Shown here piece by piece: positions 1-5,813 of a stretch of 5,914 nucleotides of DNA. The position numbers and the translations under genes were made by a program. The stretch is from Acinetobacter sp. (GTDB lineage Bacteria > Pseudomonadota > Gammaproteobacteria > Pseudomonadales > Moraxellaceae), in contig SSHD01000148.1 of NCBI GenBank assembly GCA_008017255.1, positions 1 through 5,914 on the forward strand. Direction: 5' to 3'. Under the pieces are notes generated by a model that was given only the letters and a program-made list of their open reading frames with translations, was not told the origin of the DNA and searched no databases. Positions within the stretch are counted from its first letter, which is position 1; each line of letters starts with the position of its first letter.

Positions 1-660
1 CGTAATGCGGTACGTATGTCTGCACTCATGAAACAACGTGTGATTCATGTTTATACCCATGACTCGATTGGTTTAGGTGAAGATGGTCCAACGCATCAAC
101 CCATCGAGCAGATTGCGTCTTTACGTGGTACACCAAACTTAAATACTTGGCGTCCATGTGACACGGTTGAAGCAGCTATTTCTTGGAAATCTGCTCTTCA
201 GCGTAAAGAAGGTCCAACAGCATTAATCTTCTCTCGTCAAAACTTGCCATTCCAAGCACGTAATGAGGCTCAAATTCAAAACGTTGCAAAAGGTGGTTAT
301 GTACTTGCTGAAGAGAAAGGTGAGTTGAAGGCAATCATCATTGCGACTGGTTCAGAAGTGTCATTGGCGATGGAAGCCTATGCGCAACTTGAAGGTGTGC
401 GTGTTGTGTCTATGCCATGTGCTGAAGAGTTTATGAAGCAAGATGCTGCGTATCGTGAAGCTGTATTGCCAGCAAGTATTCGTGCACGTGTAGCAGTTGA
501 AGCAGCGCATGTCGATTACTGGTGGAAGTTTGTTGGTTTAGACGGCAAAGTGATTGGTATGACCACTTATGGTGAATCTGCACCGGCCAAAGAATTGTTC
601 CAATTCTTTGGTATTACCACTGAAGCGGTGGTTGCAGCGGTGAAAGAATTGACGGCTTAA
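1..660 (+). CDS. tkt: Transketolase, C-terminal part (5' end outside window)
   Basis: This is the last 219 codons of a thiamine-diphosphate transketolase, which moves two-carbon ketol units between sugar phosphates in the non-oxidative pentose phosphate pathway in the cytoplasm. The open frame runs from base 1, so the gene is cut by the window edge; the full protein is usually about 660 residues. The segment [16 protein letters not shown] (codons 19-34) holds the His, Asp and His that match E. coli TktA H461, D469 and H473 for substrate binding. SRQNL (around codons 78-82) carries the phosphate-binding Arg. The rest is the C-terminal transketolase domain with ATGSEV, RVAVEA and [11 protein letters not shown] motifs, ending at the normal family length. 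A TAA stop lies 15 bases before a strong hairpin terminator. The ATG at base 16 is internal Met, not a start. Confidence 0.97.
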   Translation, partial: RNAVRMSALMKQRVIHVYTHDSIGLGEDGPTHQPIEQIASLRGTPNLNTWRPCDTVEAAISWKSALQRKEGPTALIFSRQNLPFQARNEAQIQNVAKGGYVLAEEKGELKAIIIATGSEVSLAMEAYAQLEGVRVVSMPCAEEFMKQDAAYREAVLPASIRARVAVEAAHVDYWWKFVGLDGKVIGMTTYGESAPAKELFQFFGITTEAVVAAVKELTA

Positions 661-675
661 GCATTTCAGTGTTGT

Positions 676-707
676 AAAAAAGCGTTCCAATCGGAGCGCT
701 TTTTTTT
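676..707. terminator. Bidirectional rho-independent terminator between tkt and the OsmC gene
   Basis: A 13-bp stem (682-688 with 693-699, extended by an A-run at 676-681 pairing with T700-T705) closes an AATC tetraloop, with one G-T wobble. There is a run of eight T on the + strand and of six on the - strand, so it can stop transcription of both convergent genes (tkt ends at 660, the minus-strand gene ends at 718). Confidence 0.9.
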
Positions 708-717
708 GCCTAGAAAA

Positions 718-1125
718 TTAAAGGCTTAGTTCGGTATGAATTGAAATTTGTGAGGTGAGTAATTTATGAATCGGGCAGTTTTCAGCGACTTTCAATAAGC
801 GTTTATGCTGATCTTCAGTGAATTCGCCTTGTAGGGTAATGTTGCGCTCAATATTGTTTTTACCAGCTTCTGGTTCACCCTTGGGGTTGAGTGTTAAATC
901 GACCTGAACATGGGTGAGTTTAATATTTTTGTGCGCCGCATACATTTCTAAGGTAATGGTGGTACAGGCTCCCAAAGCCGAAAGTAATAATTGTACTGGA
1001 TTGGGTGCAGTGTCTTGTCCACCTTTTGAAATAGGTTCATCTGCATGCCAAATATGACCAGAAGAATCTGTAAAGCTCACACGATATGGTGTTTTGGCAC
1101 TTTGTGCTTGTATAGTATGGCTCAT
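718..1125 (-). CDS. OsmC-family protein (YhfA-like)
   Basis: This 135-residue protein belongs to the OsmC/Ohr superfamily, small cytoplasmic thiol proteins, many of which reduce organic or other hydroperoxides. Both family cysteines are present: C54 in ALGACTTIT at the start of the central helix and C117 in ENCPIHKLL, in the usual spacing for a peroxidatic and resolving pair. The sequence [13 protein letters not shown] resembles the YhfA-like subgroup more than true Ohr, because the Glu that Ohr has in its NPEQL segment is a Val here; peroxidase activity is therefore an inference. The ATG start at 1125 has AAGG at 1132-1135, six bases upstream. It is transcribed divergently from the YceI gene and converges on tkt, so it is probably monocistronic. 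Confidence 0.88.
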   Translation of the reverse strand: MSHTIQAQSAKTPYRVSFTDSSGHIWHADEPISKGGQDTAPNPVQLLLSALGACTTITLEMYAAHKNIKLTHVQVDLTLNPKGEPEAGKNNIERNITLQGEFTEDQHKRLLKVAENCPIHKLLTSQISIHTELSL

Positions 1126-1157
1126 ATTTAACCTTATTGTTGCTTGTTAATTTCTTG

Positions 1158-1187
1158 AATATATCGTGAATAATCATGCTATTTCAG
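1158..1187 (-). promoter_or_regulatory. Candidate promoter of the OsmC-family gene
   Basis: On the minus strand a -35-like CTGAAA (1182-1187) and a -10-like TATATT (1158-1163) are separated by 18 bases. Transcription would start near 1151, giving a leader of about 26 bases that includes the AAGG ribosome site. This is a consensus match by eye only. Confidence 0.4.
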
Positions 1188-1314
1188 TGGGTATTTGTAT
1201 AGTGTTAGATTGTTCAAAGCGGTCGTTTTTATTGAATATTAACTGTAACTATTTTGCTGATGCATAGATGGAACATATCGTTTTATAAAGAATAATGCAT
1301 TACCACAGCTACTG

Positions 1315-1322
1315 TATATAAA
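1315..1322 (+). promoter_or_regulatory. Candidate -10 region of the YceI gene
   Basis: TATATAAA lies about 30 bases before the YceI start codon, at a sensible distance for a short leader containing the AGGA ribosome site (1342-1345). No convincing -35 element is found at the usual distance, so the promoter may be weak or activator-dependent. Confidence 0.3.
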
Positions 1323-1352
1323 CTCATTACAACACAAACACAGGATACCAAC

Positions 1353-1964
1353 ATGCATCTTAAAACATTAAGCCTCGGTTTAGCAGCTGCTTTAACAACA
1401 ACATTTGCTTTGGCTGCACCAGTAGACTATAAAATTGACCCAACGCATACGACAACGGTTTTTAGTTGGAATCACTTAGGATTTTTAACGCCGAGTGCAA
1501 ATTTTACTGACATTCAAGGTGTCATTAAAGTTGATAATACTCAACCTGCAAATTCATCGGTTGAAGTGGCGATTCCATTAAGTAGCATCAACTCTAGCGT
1601 GGCGGCTTTAGATAAAGAATTCCGAGCAAAAGCTTGGTTTAATGCGGCTAAATATCCAAATATCACGTTTAAAAGTACCAAAGTAGAAACCAAAGACAAG
1701 AAGCACTTTAAAATTACAGGTGATTTAACCGTAAAAGGTATCACTAAGCCTGTCGTGTTAGATGCGGTGTTAAATGGTCAGGGCAAACACCCTATGTTAA
1801 AAGTGCCAGCGATTGGTTTCAATGCTACGACTTCGTTTAACCGTTCAGATTTTGGTTTAGGTAGCTATGTACCGATGGTCGGAGATACAATTACCGTGAA
1901 TATTACCACTGAAGCAACAGTGCGAAGTAAGCTGCAAGGTATACGCAAATATAAAACCTTTTAG
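1353..1964 (+). CDS. YceI-family periplasmic protein with an extended C-terminus
   Basis: The 203-residue product has a signal peptide (residues 1-21, cut likely after FALA) followed by a YceI domain. This is a lipocalin-like beta barrel known in relatives to bind isoprenoid-type lipids, so the protein should act in the periplasm; its ligand here is unknown. Visible family motifs are YKIDPTHT near residue 26, the KYPNITFKST segment near 101, GDLTVKGITKPV near 123 and FNRSDFGLGSYVPMVGD near 162. The start has AGGA at 1342-1345, seven bases upstream. The last 11 or so residues (RSKLQGIRKYKTF region) do not look like the family: an extra base between 1921 and 1927 would restore a Val-X-Lys-stop ending at 1928-1930, giving about 192 residues. 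The present stop lies within the following hairpin. A secreted DUF2233 gene follows 46 bases later. Confidence 0.93.
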   Translation: MHLKTLSLGLAAALTTTFALAAPVDYKIDPTHTTTVFSWNHLGFLTPSANFTDIQGVIKVDNTQPANSSVEVAIPLSSINSSVAALDKEFRAKAWFNAAKYPNITFKSTKVETKDKKHFKITGDLTVKGITKPVVLDAVLNGQGKHPMLKVPAIGFNATTSFNRSDFGLGSYVPMVGDTITVNITTEATVRSKLQGIRKYKTF

Positions 1965-1983
1965 TTCTGCTAAAAGGTTTTAT
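1951..1983 (+). terminator. AT-rich hairpin overlapping the YceI stop codon
   Basis: A perfect inverted repeat of 13 bp (1951-1963 with 1971-1983) can be extended by G1964-C1970, leaving a five-base loop. It has only a short T stretch inside its right arm, and the stem is mostly A-T, so it may be a weak terminator that allows read-through into the next gene. The TAG stop of the YceI frame (1962-1964) is inside the left arm. Confidence 0.65.
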
Positions 1984-2010
1984 TGTTTGAAAACCAACGG
2001 AAAAACCAAC

Positions 2011-2751
2011 ATGATTATAAAATGCTTGTTGAGTGCGCCAATATTGTTCGCTTTTACCTCGGTCAATGCCATGCAGTACCAAGTCGTGGAGATGCAACAG
2101 CAAAGGTTTGATGTCATACAGGTGCAGCAGCTTAATCAGTTAGAATTATTTTTAAAAAATCCGCAAACCAATCAGTACTATCAAAAATTTTCTCATATTG
2201 AAAAACAACTACCTGCTTGTGCCCAACTTAAATTTGCCATGAATGCCGGCATGTACCATGCAGATTTTCAAGCAGTGGGGCTTTATGTCGAAAAGGGCAA
2301 ACAAAAAACTAAGTTAAATGAAGCAACTGGGGTGGGCAATTTTTTTATGCAGCCCAATGGTGTATTGGCTTGGAATACGCAGCACGCAGTGGTTCAAAAC
2401 ACTGCCGAGTATAAGCAACATGGTTTTAAAGCCTTATATGCCACGCAATCTGGCCCGATGTTACTGTATAAAAACCACATTAACCCACGTTTTTTGCCCA
2501 ATTCTACGTCATTAAAAATTCGTAATGCGGTGGGTATAAAAGAACAAAAATTGTATTTTGTAATGTCACAACAGCCAGTGAGTTTTTATCAACTGGCACA
2601 GTTTTTTAAAGAAAAATTAAACATCAGCGATGCCTTATATTTAGATGGTTCGATCTCAAGCCTGTATGTGGCTGAAAGCAACCGCAATGATCATTATTTT
2701 AAACTTGGGCCAATAGTGGCTGTGGTAGATAGAACACGCTGCACAAACTAA
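2011..2751 (+). CDS. Secreted phosphodiester glycosidase-family protein (DUF2233)
   Basis: A 246-residue exported protein of the DUF2233 / phosphodiester glycosidase family (the fold of the mammalian uncovering enzyme NAGPA). Family hallmarks are NAGMYHADFQAVGLYVE (residues 78-94), GVGNFFMQPNGV (107-118), ATQSGPMLLY (144-153), LKIRNAVGI (168-176) and LYLDGSISSLYV (209-220). Substrate is unknown; a sugar phosphodiester in the periplasm or envelope is a family-level inference. The chosen ATG at 2011 gives a clean signal peptide (MIIK, hydrophobic core, cut likely after SVNA at residue 20), with GGAA at 1999-2002 upstream. A longer frame from TTG at 1987 would add eight polar residues before the signal and sits next to the hairpin, so it is less likely. 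Cys70 and Cys244 could form a disulfide. The gene may be transcribed with the YceI gene. Confidence 0.88.
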   Translation: MIIKCLLSAPILFAFTSVNAMQYQVVEMQQQRFDVIQVQQLNQLELFLKNPQTNQYYQKFSHIEKQLPACAQLKFAMNAGMYHADFQAVGLYVEKGKQKTKLNEATGVGNFFMQPNGVLAWNTQHAVVQNTAEYKQHGFKALYATQSGPMLLYKNHINPRFLPNSTSLKIRNAVGIKEQKLYFVMSQQPVSFYQLAQFFKEKLNISDALYLDGSISSLYVAESNRNDHYFKLGPIVAVVDRTRCTN

Positions 2752-2752
2752 A

Positions 2753-2787
2753 ATGCCTATACCTTTGATGCTCAAAGATATAGGCAT
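2753..2787. terminator. Hairpin between convergent genes
   Basis: Nine perfect pairs (2753-2761 with 2779-2787), one C-A mismatch, then five more pairs close a five-base loop. It sits just after the DUF2233 stop and 20 bases from the stop of the opposing small gene. There is no T-run on the + strand and only a T-rich stretch on the - strand, so it is a likely but non-canonical shared terminator or 3' end stabiliser. Confidence 0.6.
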
Positions 2788-2806
2788 GGCTATGCGTTGA
2801 AAATAC

Positions 2807-3034
2807 TTATTGAATGGGCGGTTTAATCATTTCGAGCAATTCTTTACGGCTATAGCCGCGAGAAATCAGTACTTTTTTAAGACCTTTTATGACATCTTCA
2901 TCGCTGGCTTTGCTTAAAGCATCAAGCAATTGCTCATTGCTTTTGCAGCTGCAATCATTTTCAACACAAGACGTTTGGTTCTTGTTTTCGTTGTACTGTT
3001 GATCTGCACTGAAGATTTTTTGCCAAAAATTCAT
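2807..3034 (-). CDS. Small hypothetical protein with a C-x4-C-x-C cluster
   Basis: I do not recognise this 75-residue protein. It starts MNFWQKIF, has an Asn/Gln-rich polar stretch (residues 10-22), three cysteines in the pattern C23-x4-C28-x-C30, and then a likely helical half: EQLLDALSKASDEDVIKGL (34-52) followed by SRGYSRKELLEMI (58-70). No signal peptide or membrane segment is visible. The cysteine cluster could bind a metal or be redox-active, which is speculation. The ATG at 3034 is preferred over an upstream in-frame TTG at 3094: the extra 20 residues look like translated leader and would begin very near the inferred transcription start, though neither start has a clear ribosome site. 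It is downstream of trmA on the same strand but 249 bases away, so probably has its own promoter. Confidence 0.65.
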   Translation of the reverse strand: MNFWQKIFSADQQYNENKNQTSCVENDCSCKSNEQLLDALSKASDEDVIKGLKKVLISRGYSRKELLEMIKPPIQ

Positions 3035-3104
3035 AGTGTTTGCATTTATAGCTGTTGATAGCTCGAAATATAATCCTTTTGAGCTAAAATACAAATCAAC
3101 TAAA

Positions 3105-3131
3105 ATGATAACAATGCAGCTTGTATTTCAA
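3105..3131 (-). promoter_or_regulatory. Candidate promoter of the small hypothetical gene
   Basis: On the minus strand TTGAAA (3126-3131) is followed after 15 bases by TATCAT (3105-3110), which is preceded by TGT, making an extended -10 (TGn-TATCAT). Transcription would begin near 3098, giving a leader of about 64 bases before the ATG at 3034. The spacer is short, so the extended -10 would have to compensate. Confidence 0.4.
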
Positions 3132-3145
3132 TTTTTCAGATAAAT

Positions 3146-3174
3146 AATTTGAGCAATAAGTTACTGCTCAATTT
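3146..3174 (-). terminator. Possible terminator downstream of trmA
   Basis: TTGAGCA (3149-3155) and TGCTCAA (3165-3171) form a 7-bp stem, with further A-T pairs outside one mismatch. On the minus strand it is followed by an AT-rich stretch without a clean T-run. It lies about 110 bases past the trmA stop, which makes it a weak candidate. Confidence 0.3.
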
Positions 3175-3283
3175 AACCTAATTAAGATTTTGATAATTAA
3201 TATCTTTTTATTTAAAACATGGTATTGAAAATAGCCGTTATTGTACAAATTTTATTGTCAACAACTGCACAGTCATCATTTGG

Positions 3284-4369
3284 TTACATTTTTTGCAGTA
3301 CAACTCCAGATTCAACATGATGGGTAAACGGAAACTGATCGAACAGTGCAAATTGAGTTATGTGATGCGTTTGGCACAAGGTTTTTAGGTTATCCGCCAA
3401 GGTGTCTGGGTTACAGGAAATATAAATAATGCGCTCAAAACCTTGTAGCAATTGTAAAGTTTGATCGTCTATACCTGCTCGTGGCGGGTCTACAAATACG
3501 GTGCTAAAGTCATAGCTTTGTATATCAATATTCGCTTCTTGCAAACGCCTAAAGCTGCGTTCACCTTGGTAGGCTTGAGTAAATTCTTCGGCAGATAAGC
3601 GCGCGACTTCTATGTTTTCAATTTGGTTTTGTTCAATATTCCACTGTGCTGCATAGACTGATGATTTTGCCAGTTCGGTTGCCAACACACGGTTAAATTT
3701 AAGCGATAAAGGCAGCGTAAAATTACCATTGCCACAGTACAGCTCTAACAGGTCTTTTTCCGCATCTGTCGCGGCATCGCACGCCCAGTCAAGCATGTGC
3801 TGACACACCACAGCATTGGGTTGGGTAAAACTGCTTTCAATTTGTTTGTATTTAAAGGTGCGTCCATGCACGTTGAGTTGTTCAACCACATAGTCATTGC
3901 CAATAATGACTTTTTGACCTCGACTGCGGCCCATAATTTGAATATTGAGTTTTTCTGCTAAAGCTTTCGCTGCAATTTCCCAATCTGCATCTAATTTTCG
4001 ATGATAAATGAGCGTGACCAACATTTCTCCACTCAGTGTCGCGAGAAAATCGGCCTCAAAAATTCGATTGGATAAAATAGGTAATGCTTTAAGTTCTGCC
4101 AATAATATAGGCATTAATTGATTAATACTTTGATCTGCGATTGGAAAATCATCGACACGGACTACATTTTTTTGCTTGGCATCTTCCGCACGTTCAAACA
4201 TCGCATAAAACAAGTCGTTTTCGGTATGCCACAGACGGAACTCGGCACGCATACGAAAGTGTTGTTCTGGCGATTGAAACACTTGTAAAGTTGGCGGATT
4301 AAACGGCGCAAACTGCGTCGTGATGCGTTCAACTTTCTCTTGAAGCTGCTGCGAGTAAGATGCGGTCAT
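3284..4369 (-). CDS. trmA: tRNA (uracil(54)-C5)-methyltransferase TrmA
   Basis: A 361-residue SAM-dependent enzyme that makes m5U54 (ribothymidine) in the T-loop of tRNAs in the cytoplasm. Similarity to E. coli TrmA (366 residues) runs the whole length: [12 protein letters not shown] (near 37-48), SSFTQPN (179-185), the SAM-binding [11 protein letters not shown] (207-217), FVDPPRAG (292-299), the catalytic nucleophile Cys319 in YISCNPDTL, and the general base Glu353 in HHVESG. The Cys-Glu spacing of 34 equals E. coli C324-E358. All key residues are intact. The ATG at 4369 (MTASYSQQL) is preferred; a longer frame from TTG at 4387 adds six residues with no ribosome site or homology that I can see. 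There is no obvious Shine-Dalgarno for either start. The gene is divergent from the GST gene. Confidence 0.96.
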   Translation of the reverse strand: MTASYSQQLQEKVERITTQFAPFNPPTLQVFQSPEQHFRMRAEFRLWHTENDLFYAMFERAEDAKQKNVVRVDDFPIADQSINQLMPILLAELKALPILSNRIFEADFLATLSGEMLVTLIYHRKLDADWEIAAKALAEKLNIQIMGRSRGQKVIIGNDYVVEQLNVHGRTFKYKQIESSFTQPNAVVCQHMLDWACDAATDAEKDLLELYCGNGNFTLPLSLKFNRVLATELAKSSVYAAQWNIEQNQIENIEVARLSAEEFTQAYQGERSFRRLQEANIDIQSYDFSTVFVDPPRAGIDDQTLQLLQGFERIIYISCNPDTLADNLKTLCQTHHITQFALFDQFPFTHHVESGVVLQKM

Positions 4370-4506
4370 AAGCGTGACAATTACCAATCTAATTTGGGTA
4401 GCGATGGTAGCAAAATTTTAAAGCAACAGGGGCGTGTGATTGAAAAAATCAAACGATAAAAATGCAGCAGCAGTTAAAAATAACCAAGATAAAACACAAA
4501 ATCACA

Positions 4507-4535
4507 TTGTAATCATTAATTTTTACTTCTAAAGT
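4507..4535 (+). promoter_or_regulatory. Candidate promoter of the GST gene
   Basis: TTGTAA (4507-4512) and TAAAGT (4530-4535) are separated by 17 bases, each matching four of six consensus positions. Transcription would begin near 4542, inside the small palindromic stretch that follows. Confidence 0.3.
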
Positions 4536-4562
4536 AACAGCACACAGCTGTTTCAAGCGCTT
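4536..4562. promoter_or_regulatory. Paired palindromes upstream of the GST gene
   Basis: An inverted repeat AACAGC / GCTGTT (4536-4541 and 4547-4552, five-base gap) is immediately followed by the perfect 8-base palindrome AAGCGCTT (4555-4562). They sit between the candidate -10 and the ribosome site, a position that would suit an operator or a short leader hairpin. No regulator is identified. Confidence 0.3.
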
Positions 4563-4583
4563 CAAAAATAAACTGGAGAATTT

Positions 4584-5354
4584 ATGCGGGTTTTATACCA
4601 ATTTCCTTTATCTCATTACTGTGAAAAAGTGCGCTGGATGCTCGATCACAAGGAATTGGACTATGTTGCGCAAAATTTAATTCCTGGATTGCATCGTGCT
4701 TTTACCTATTTTAAGACAGGGCAATATTTATTGCCTATGCTCAAAGACGGCAAATACTGGGTAGCCGATTCAACTCAAATTGCTTTGTATTTAGATGAAA
4801 ATTATCCTGAACATGCGCTGTTAAGACGTGATGAAGCGTTACGCCAACAGGCGTTAGAGATAGACACTTTAGCAGGCAAATTAGGTGTGCATGTACGGCG
4901 CTGGTCGTTGGCGCAGGCTTTGTCGGTAGGTGACCATCCACTCGAAATTATGATGGGTGAGCAAGGCTATTTACGCCAGTTTGAAAAATTATCTAAACCT
5001 ATTTTAAAACGTCTAGTTTCGACAGGCTATCAGCTGCATGCTGAGAAAGTCGAAAAATCTAAACATAAAATGACCGAGTTAATTACTGAATTAAATCAGC
5101 GATTGGTGGATAACCCAAGCGGCTATTTGGTCGGTGACCGGCTTGGTTTGGCGGATATTGCCGTTTGTTCAATGCTGTCGCCATTACTCATTATTAAGGG
5201 CACACCTTGGGAGTTAGAACATGAAAATGTCGAACAGTTAGACCCAGAGTTTAAAGCCTACCATGACTATGTACTCAGCTTACCACTTGGGCAATATGCA
5301 CAGCGCATATACGCCACCGAACGAAACGCGCGGGTTGACTGGCGCGGCCTATAA
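4584..5354 (+). CDS. Glutathione S-transferase family protein
   Basis: A 256-residue cytoplasmic GST-like protein. The N-terminal thioredoxin-fold domain (about 1-78) starts RVLYQFPLSHYCEKVRWML, with Ser10 and Cys13 at the usual catalytic region, the cis-proline at Pro51 (YLLPML) and the glutathione-contacting Asp62-Ser63 in ADSTQIALYLDENYP. The helical C-terminal domain follows, with the folding motif YLVGDRLGLADIAVC (181-195). It is longer than the classical 200-220 residues, mainly from an insert around residues 110-165. It may conjugate or reduce electrophiles with glutathione, but family members vary too much to name a substrate. The start is fixed by CTGGAG five bases upstream of the ATG. 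It is divergent from trmA and ends in its own terminator, so is probably monocistronic. Confidence 0.9.
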   Translation: MRVLYQFPLSHYCEKVRWMLDHKELDYVAQNLIPGLHRAFTYFKTGQYLLPMLKDGKYWVADSTQIALYLDENYPEHALLRRDEALRQQALEIDTLAGKLGVHVRRWSLAQALSVGDHPLEIMMGEQGYLRQFEKLSKPILKRLVSTGYQLHAEKVEKSKHKMTELITELNQRLVDNPSGYLVGDRLGLADIAVCSMLSPLLIIKGTPWELEHENVEQLDPEFKAYHDYVLSLPLGQYAQRIYATERNARVDWRGL

Positions 5355-5360
5355 GTTCGC

Positions 5361-5392
5361 AAAAGCCTTGATGAAAGATCAAGGTTTTTTTT
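5361..5392 (+). terminator. Rho-independent terminator of the GST gene
   Basis: CCTTGAT (5366-5372) pairs perfectly with ATCAAGG (5378-5384) around a GAAAG loop, followed by eight T (5385-5392). An A-rich stretch before the stem can extend it. It begins only seven bases after the GST stop. Confidence 0.93.
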
Positions 5393-5548
5393 GGGAAATT
5401 AAATGATAGTTAAGCAAAAAAAATAAAAAATATACTAATATAAAACCATTCATTCGAATAAATTGGCGATTTTATCAATAAAATAGGAAAATATTATCAA
5501 ATCTTCTTTTAATTTTAACAAAACAGGGAAATAATATCGCTAAGGCTT
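5393..5548. other. Very AT-rich non-coding spacer upstream of the regulator gene
   Basis: No gene is seen here. The stretch is dominated by A and T runs, with several -10-like words (for example TATACT at 5431-5436) but no matching -35 elements. Such intrinsically bendable DNA is a common target of nucleoid proteins and Lrp-type regulators, so it may hold the control region of the downstream regulator; that role is inference. Confidence 0.5.
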
Positions 5549-5557
5549 TGCTATCTT
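5549..5557 (+). promoter_or_regulatory. Candidate extended -10 promoter for the structured leader
   Basis: TGC precedes TATCTT (5552-5557), forming an extended -10 without a recognisable -35. It would start transcription near 5564, exactly where the structured, less AT-rich sequence begins, and give a leader of about 250 bases to the regulator start codon. Confidence 0.35.
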
Positions 5558-5560
5558 ATG

Positions 5561-5760
5561 TTTCAGGGTAGGAACGATTCAAGTTCCGCAAGGGAATCGA
5601 AACAAGAGATACAATCATGGGGATATGATTGGATCATCACTCAAAAGGTTTTGTTTCGGGCTTTGCAATAAAGATAGATCACAAGTCGATCGGAACGATG
5701 TCGCATTATCCATGCCATATCGCAAAAGCTAAACGCATGTTTTCCCTTGATTCTTCAACA
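5561..5760 (+). ncRNA. Putative structured leader or small RNA upstream of the Lrp-type gene
   Basis: This non-coding segment is visibly less AT-rich than its flanks and contains several perfect complementary segments. CGAAACAA (5598-5605) pairs with TTGTTTCG (5651-5658), with a further GCAAGG (5588-5593) / CTTTGC (5661-5666) helix outside a small internal loop. Inside it is the hairpin CAATCAT (5612-5618) / ATGATTG (5625-5631) with a GGGGAT loop. Competing pairings are CGATTC (5575-5580) / GAATCG (5594-5599), GGAAC (5571-5575) / GTTCC (5583-5587), and CAAGGGAA (5589-5596) / TTCCCTTG (5742-5749). GGAACGAT occurs twice (5571-5578, 5692-5699). I do not recognise it as a known riboswitch, 6S, tmRNA or RNase P RNA. 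With no T-run terminator after it and a regulator gene 54 bases downstream, an mRNA leader is likelier than a free sRNA. Confidence 0.45.
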
Positions 5761-5801
5761 AATGCAGTTCAGTGATATTTCCATAAAAATCAATGATGAC
5801 C

Positions 5802-5805
5802 GAGG
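5802..5805 (+). promoter_or_regulatory. Ribosome binding site supporting the GTG start
   Basis: GAGG lies eight bases before GTG at 5814 and is the only clear Shine-Dalgarno near the regulator start. It falls inside the longer frame that would begin at ATG 5793 or 5796, and so argues for GTG as the true start. Confidence 0.55.
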
Positions 5806-5813
5806 ACTGTAAT

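Noticed and set aside
1..11. The word CGTAATGCGGT recurs at 2520-2530
   Set aside because: Both copies encode Arg-Asn-Ala-Val in unrelated proteins, so this is coincidence and not a repeat.
1541..1744. Open frame on the minus strand inside the YceI gene
   Set aside because: It lies wholly antisense to a clear YceI domain and shows no family features or ribosome site.
1903..2103. Minus-strand open frame across the YceI/DUF2233 junction
   Set aside because: It overlaps the YceI end, the hairpin and the DUF2233 signal peptide, and is a shadow of these.
2318..2515. Plus-strand open frame inside the DUF2233 gene
   Set aside because: It is an out-of-frame shadow of a gene with strong family motifs.
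3256..3261. A perfect TTGACA on the minus strand just past trmA
   Set aside because: No -10 element lies at 16-18 bases from it; the nearest TACAAT is only 10 bases away.
4741..4941. Minus-strand open frame inside the GST gene
   Set aside because: It is antisense to conserved GST sequence, with no features of its own.
5598..5603. CGAAAC resembling a hammerhead ribozyme core
   Set aside because: The partner core CUGANGA and the required three-stem arrangement are not present nearby.
5625..5732. A 35-codon open frame inside the structured leader (starting MIGSSLKRF)
   Set aside because: The G-run before its ATG is only two bases away, too close to act as a ribosome site, and the frame overlaps the helices. 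A frame this short is expected by chance. A leader peptide is not excluded but is unsupported.
5561..5760. 6S RNA or c-di-GMP riboswitch as identity of the structured region
   Set aside because: The ends do not form the long 6S rod with a central bubble, and the conserved c-di-GMP core is absent on both strands; only a short GCAAAGCC-like word occurs on the minus strand.
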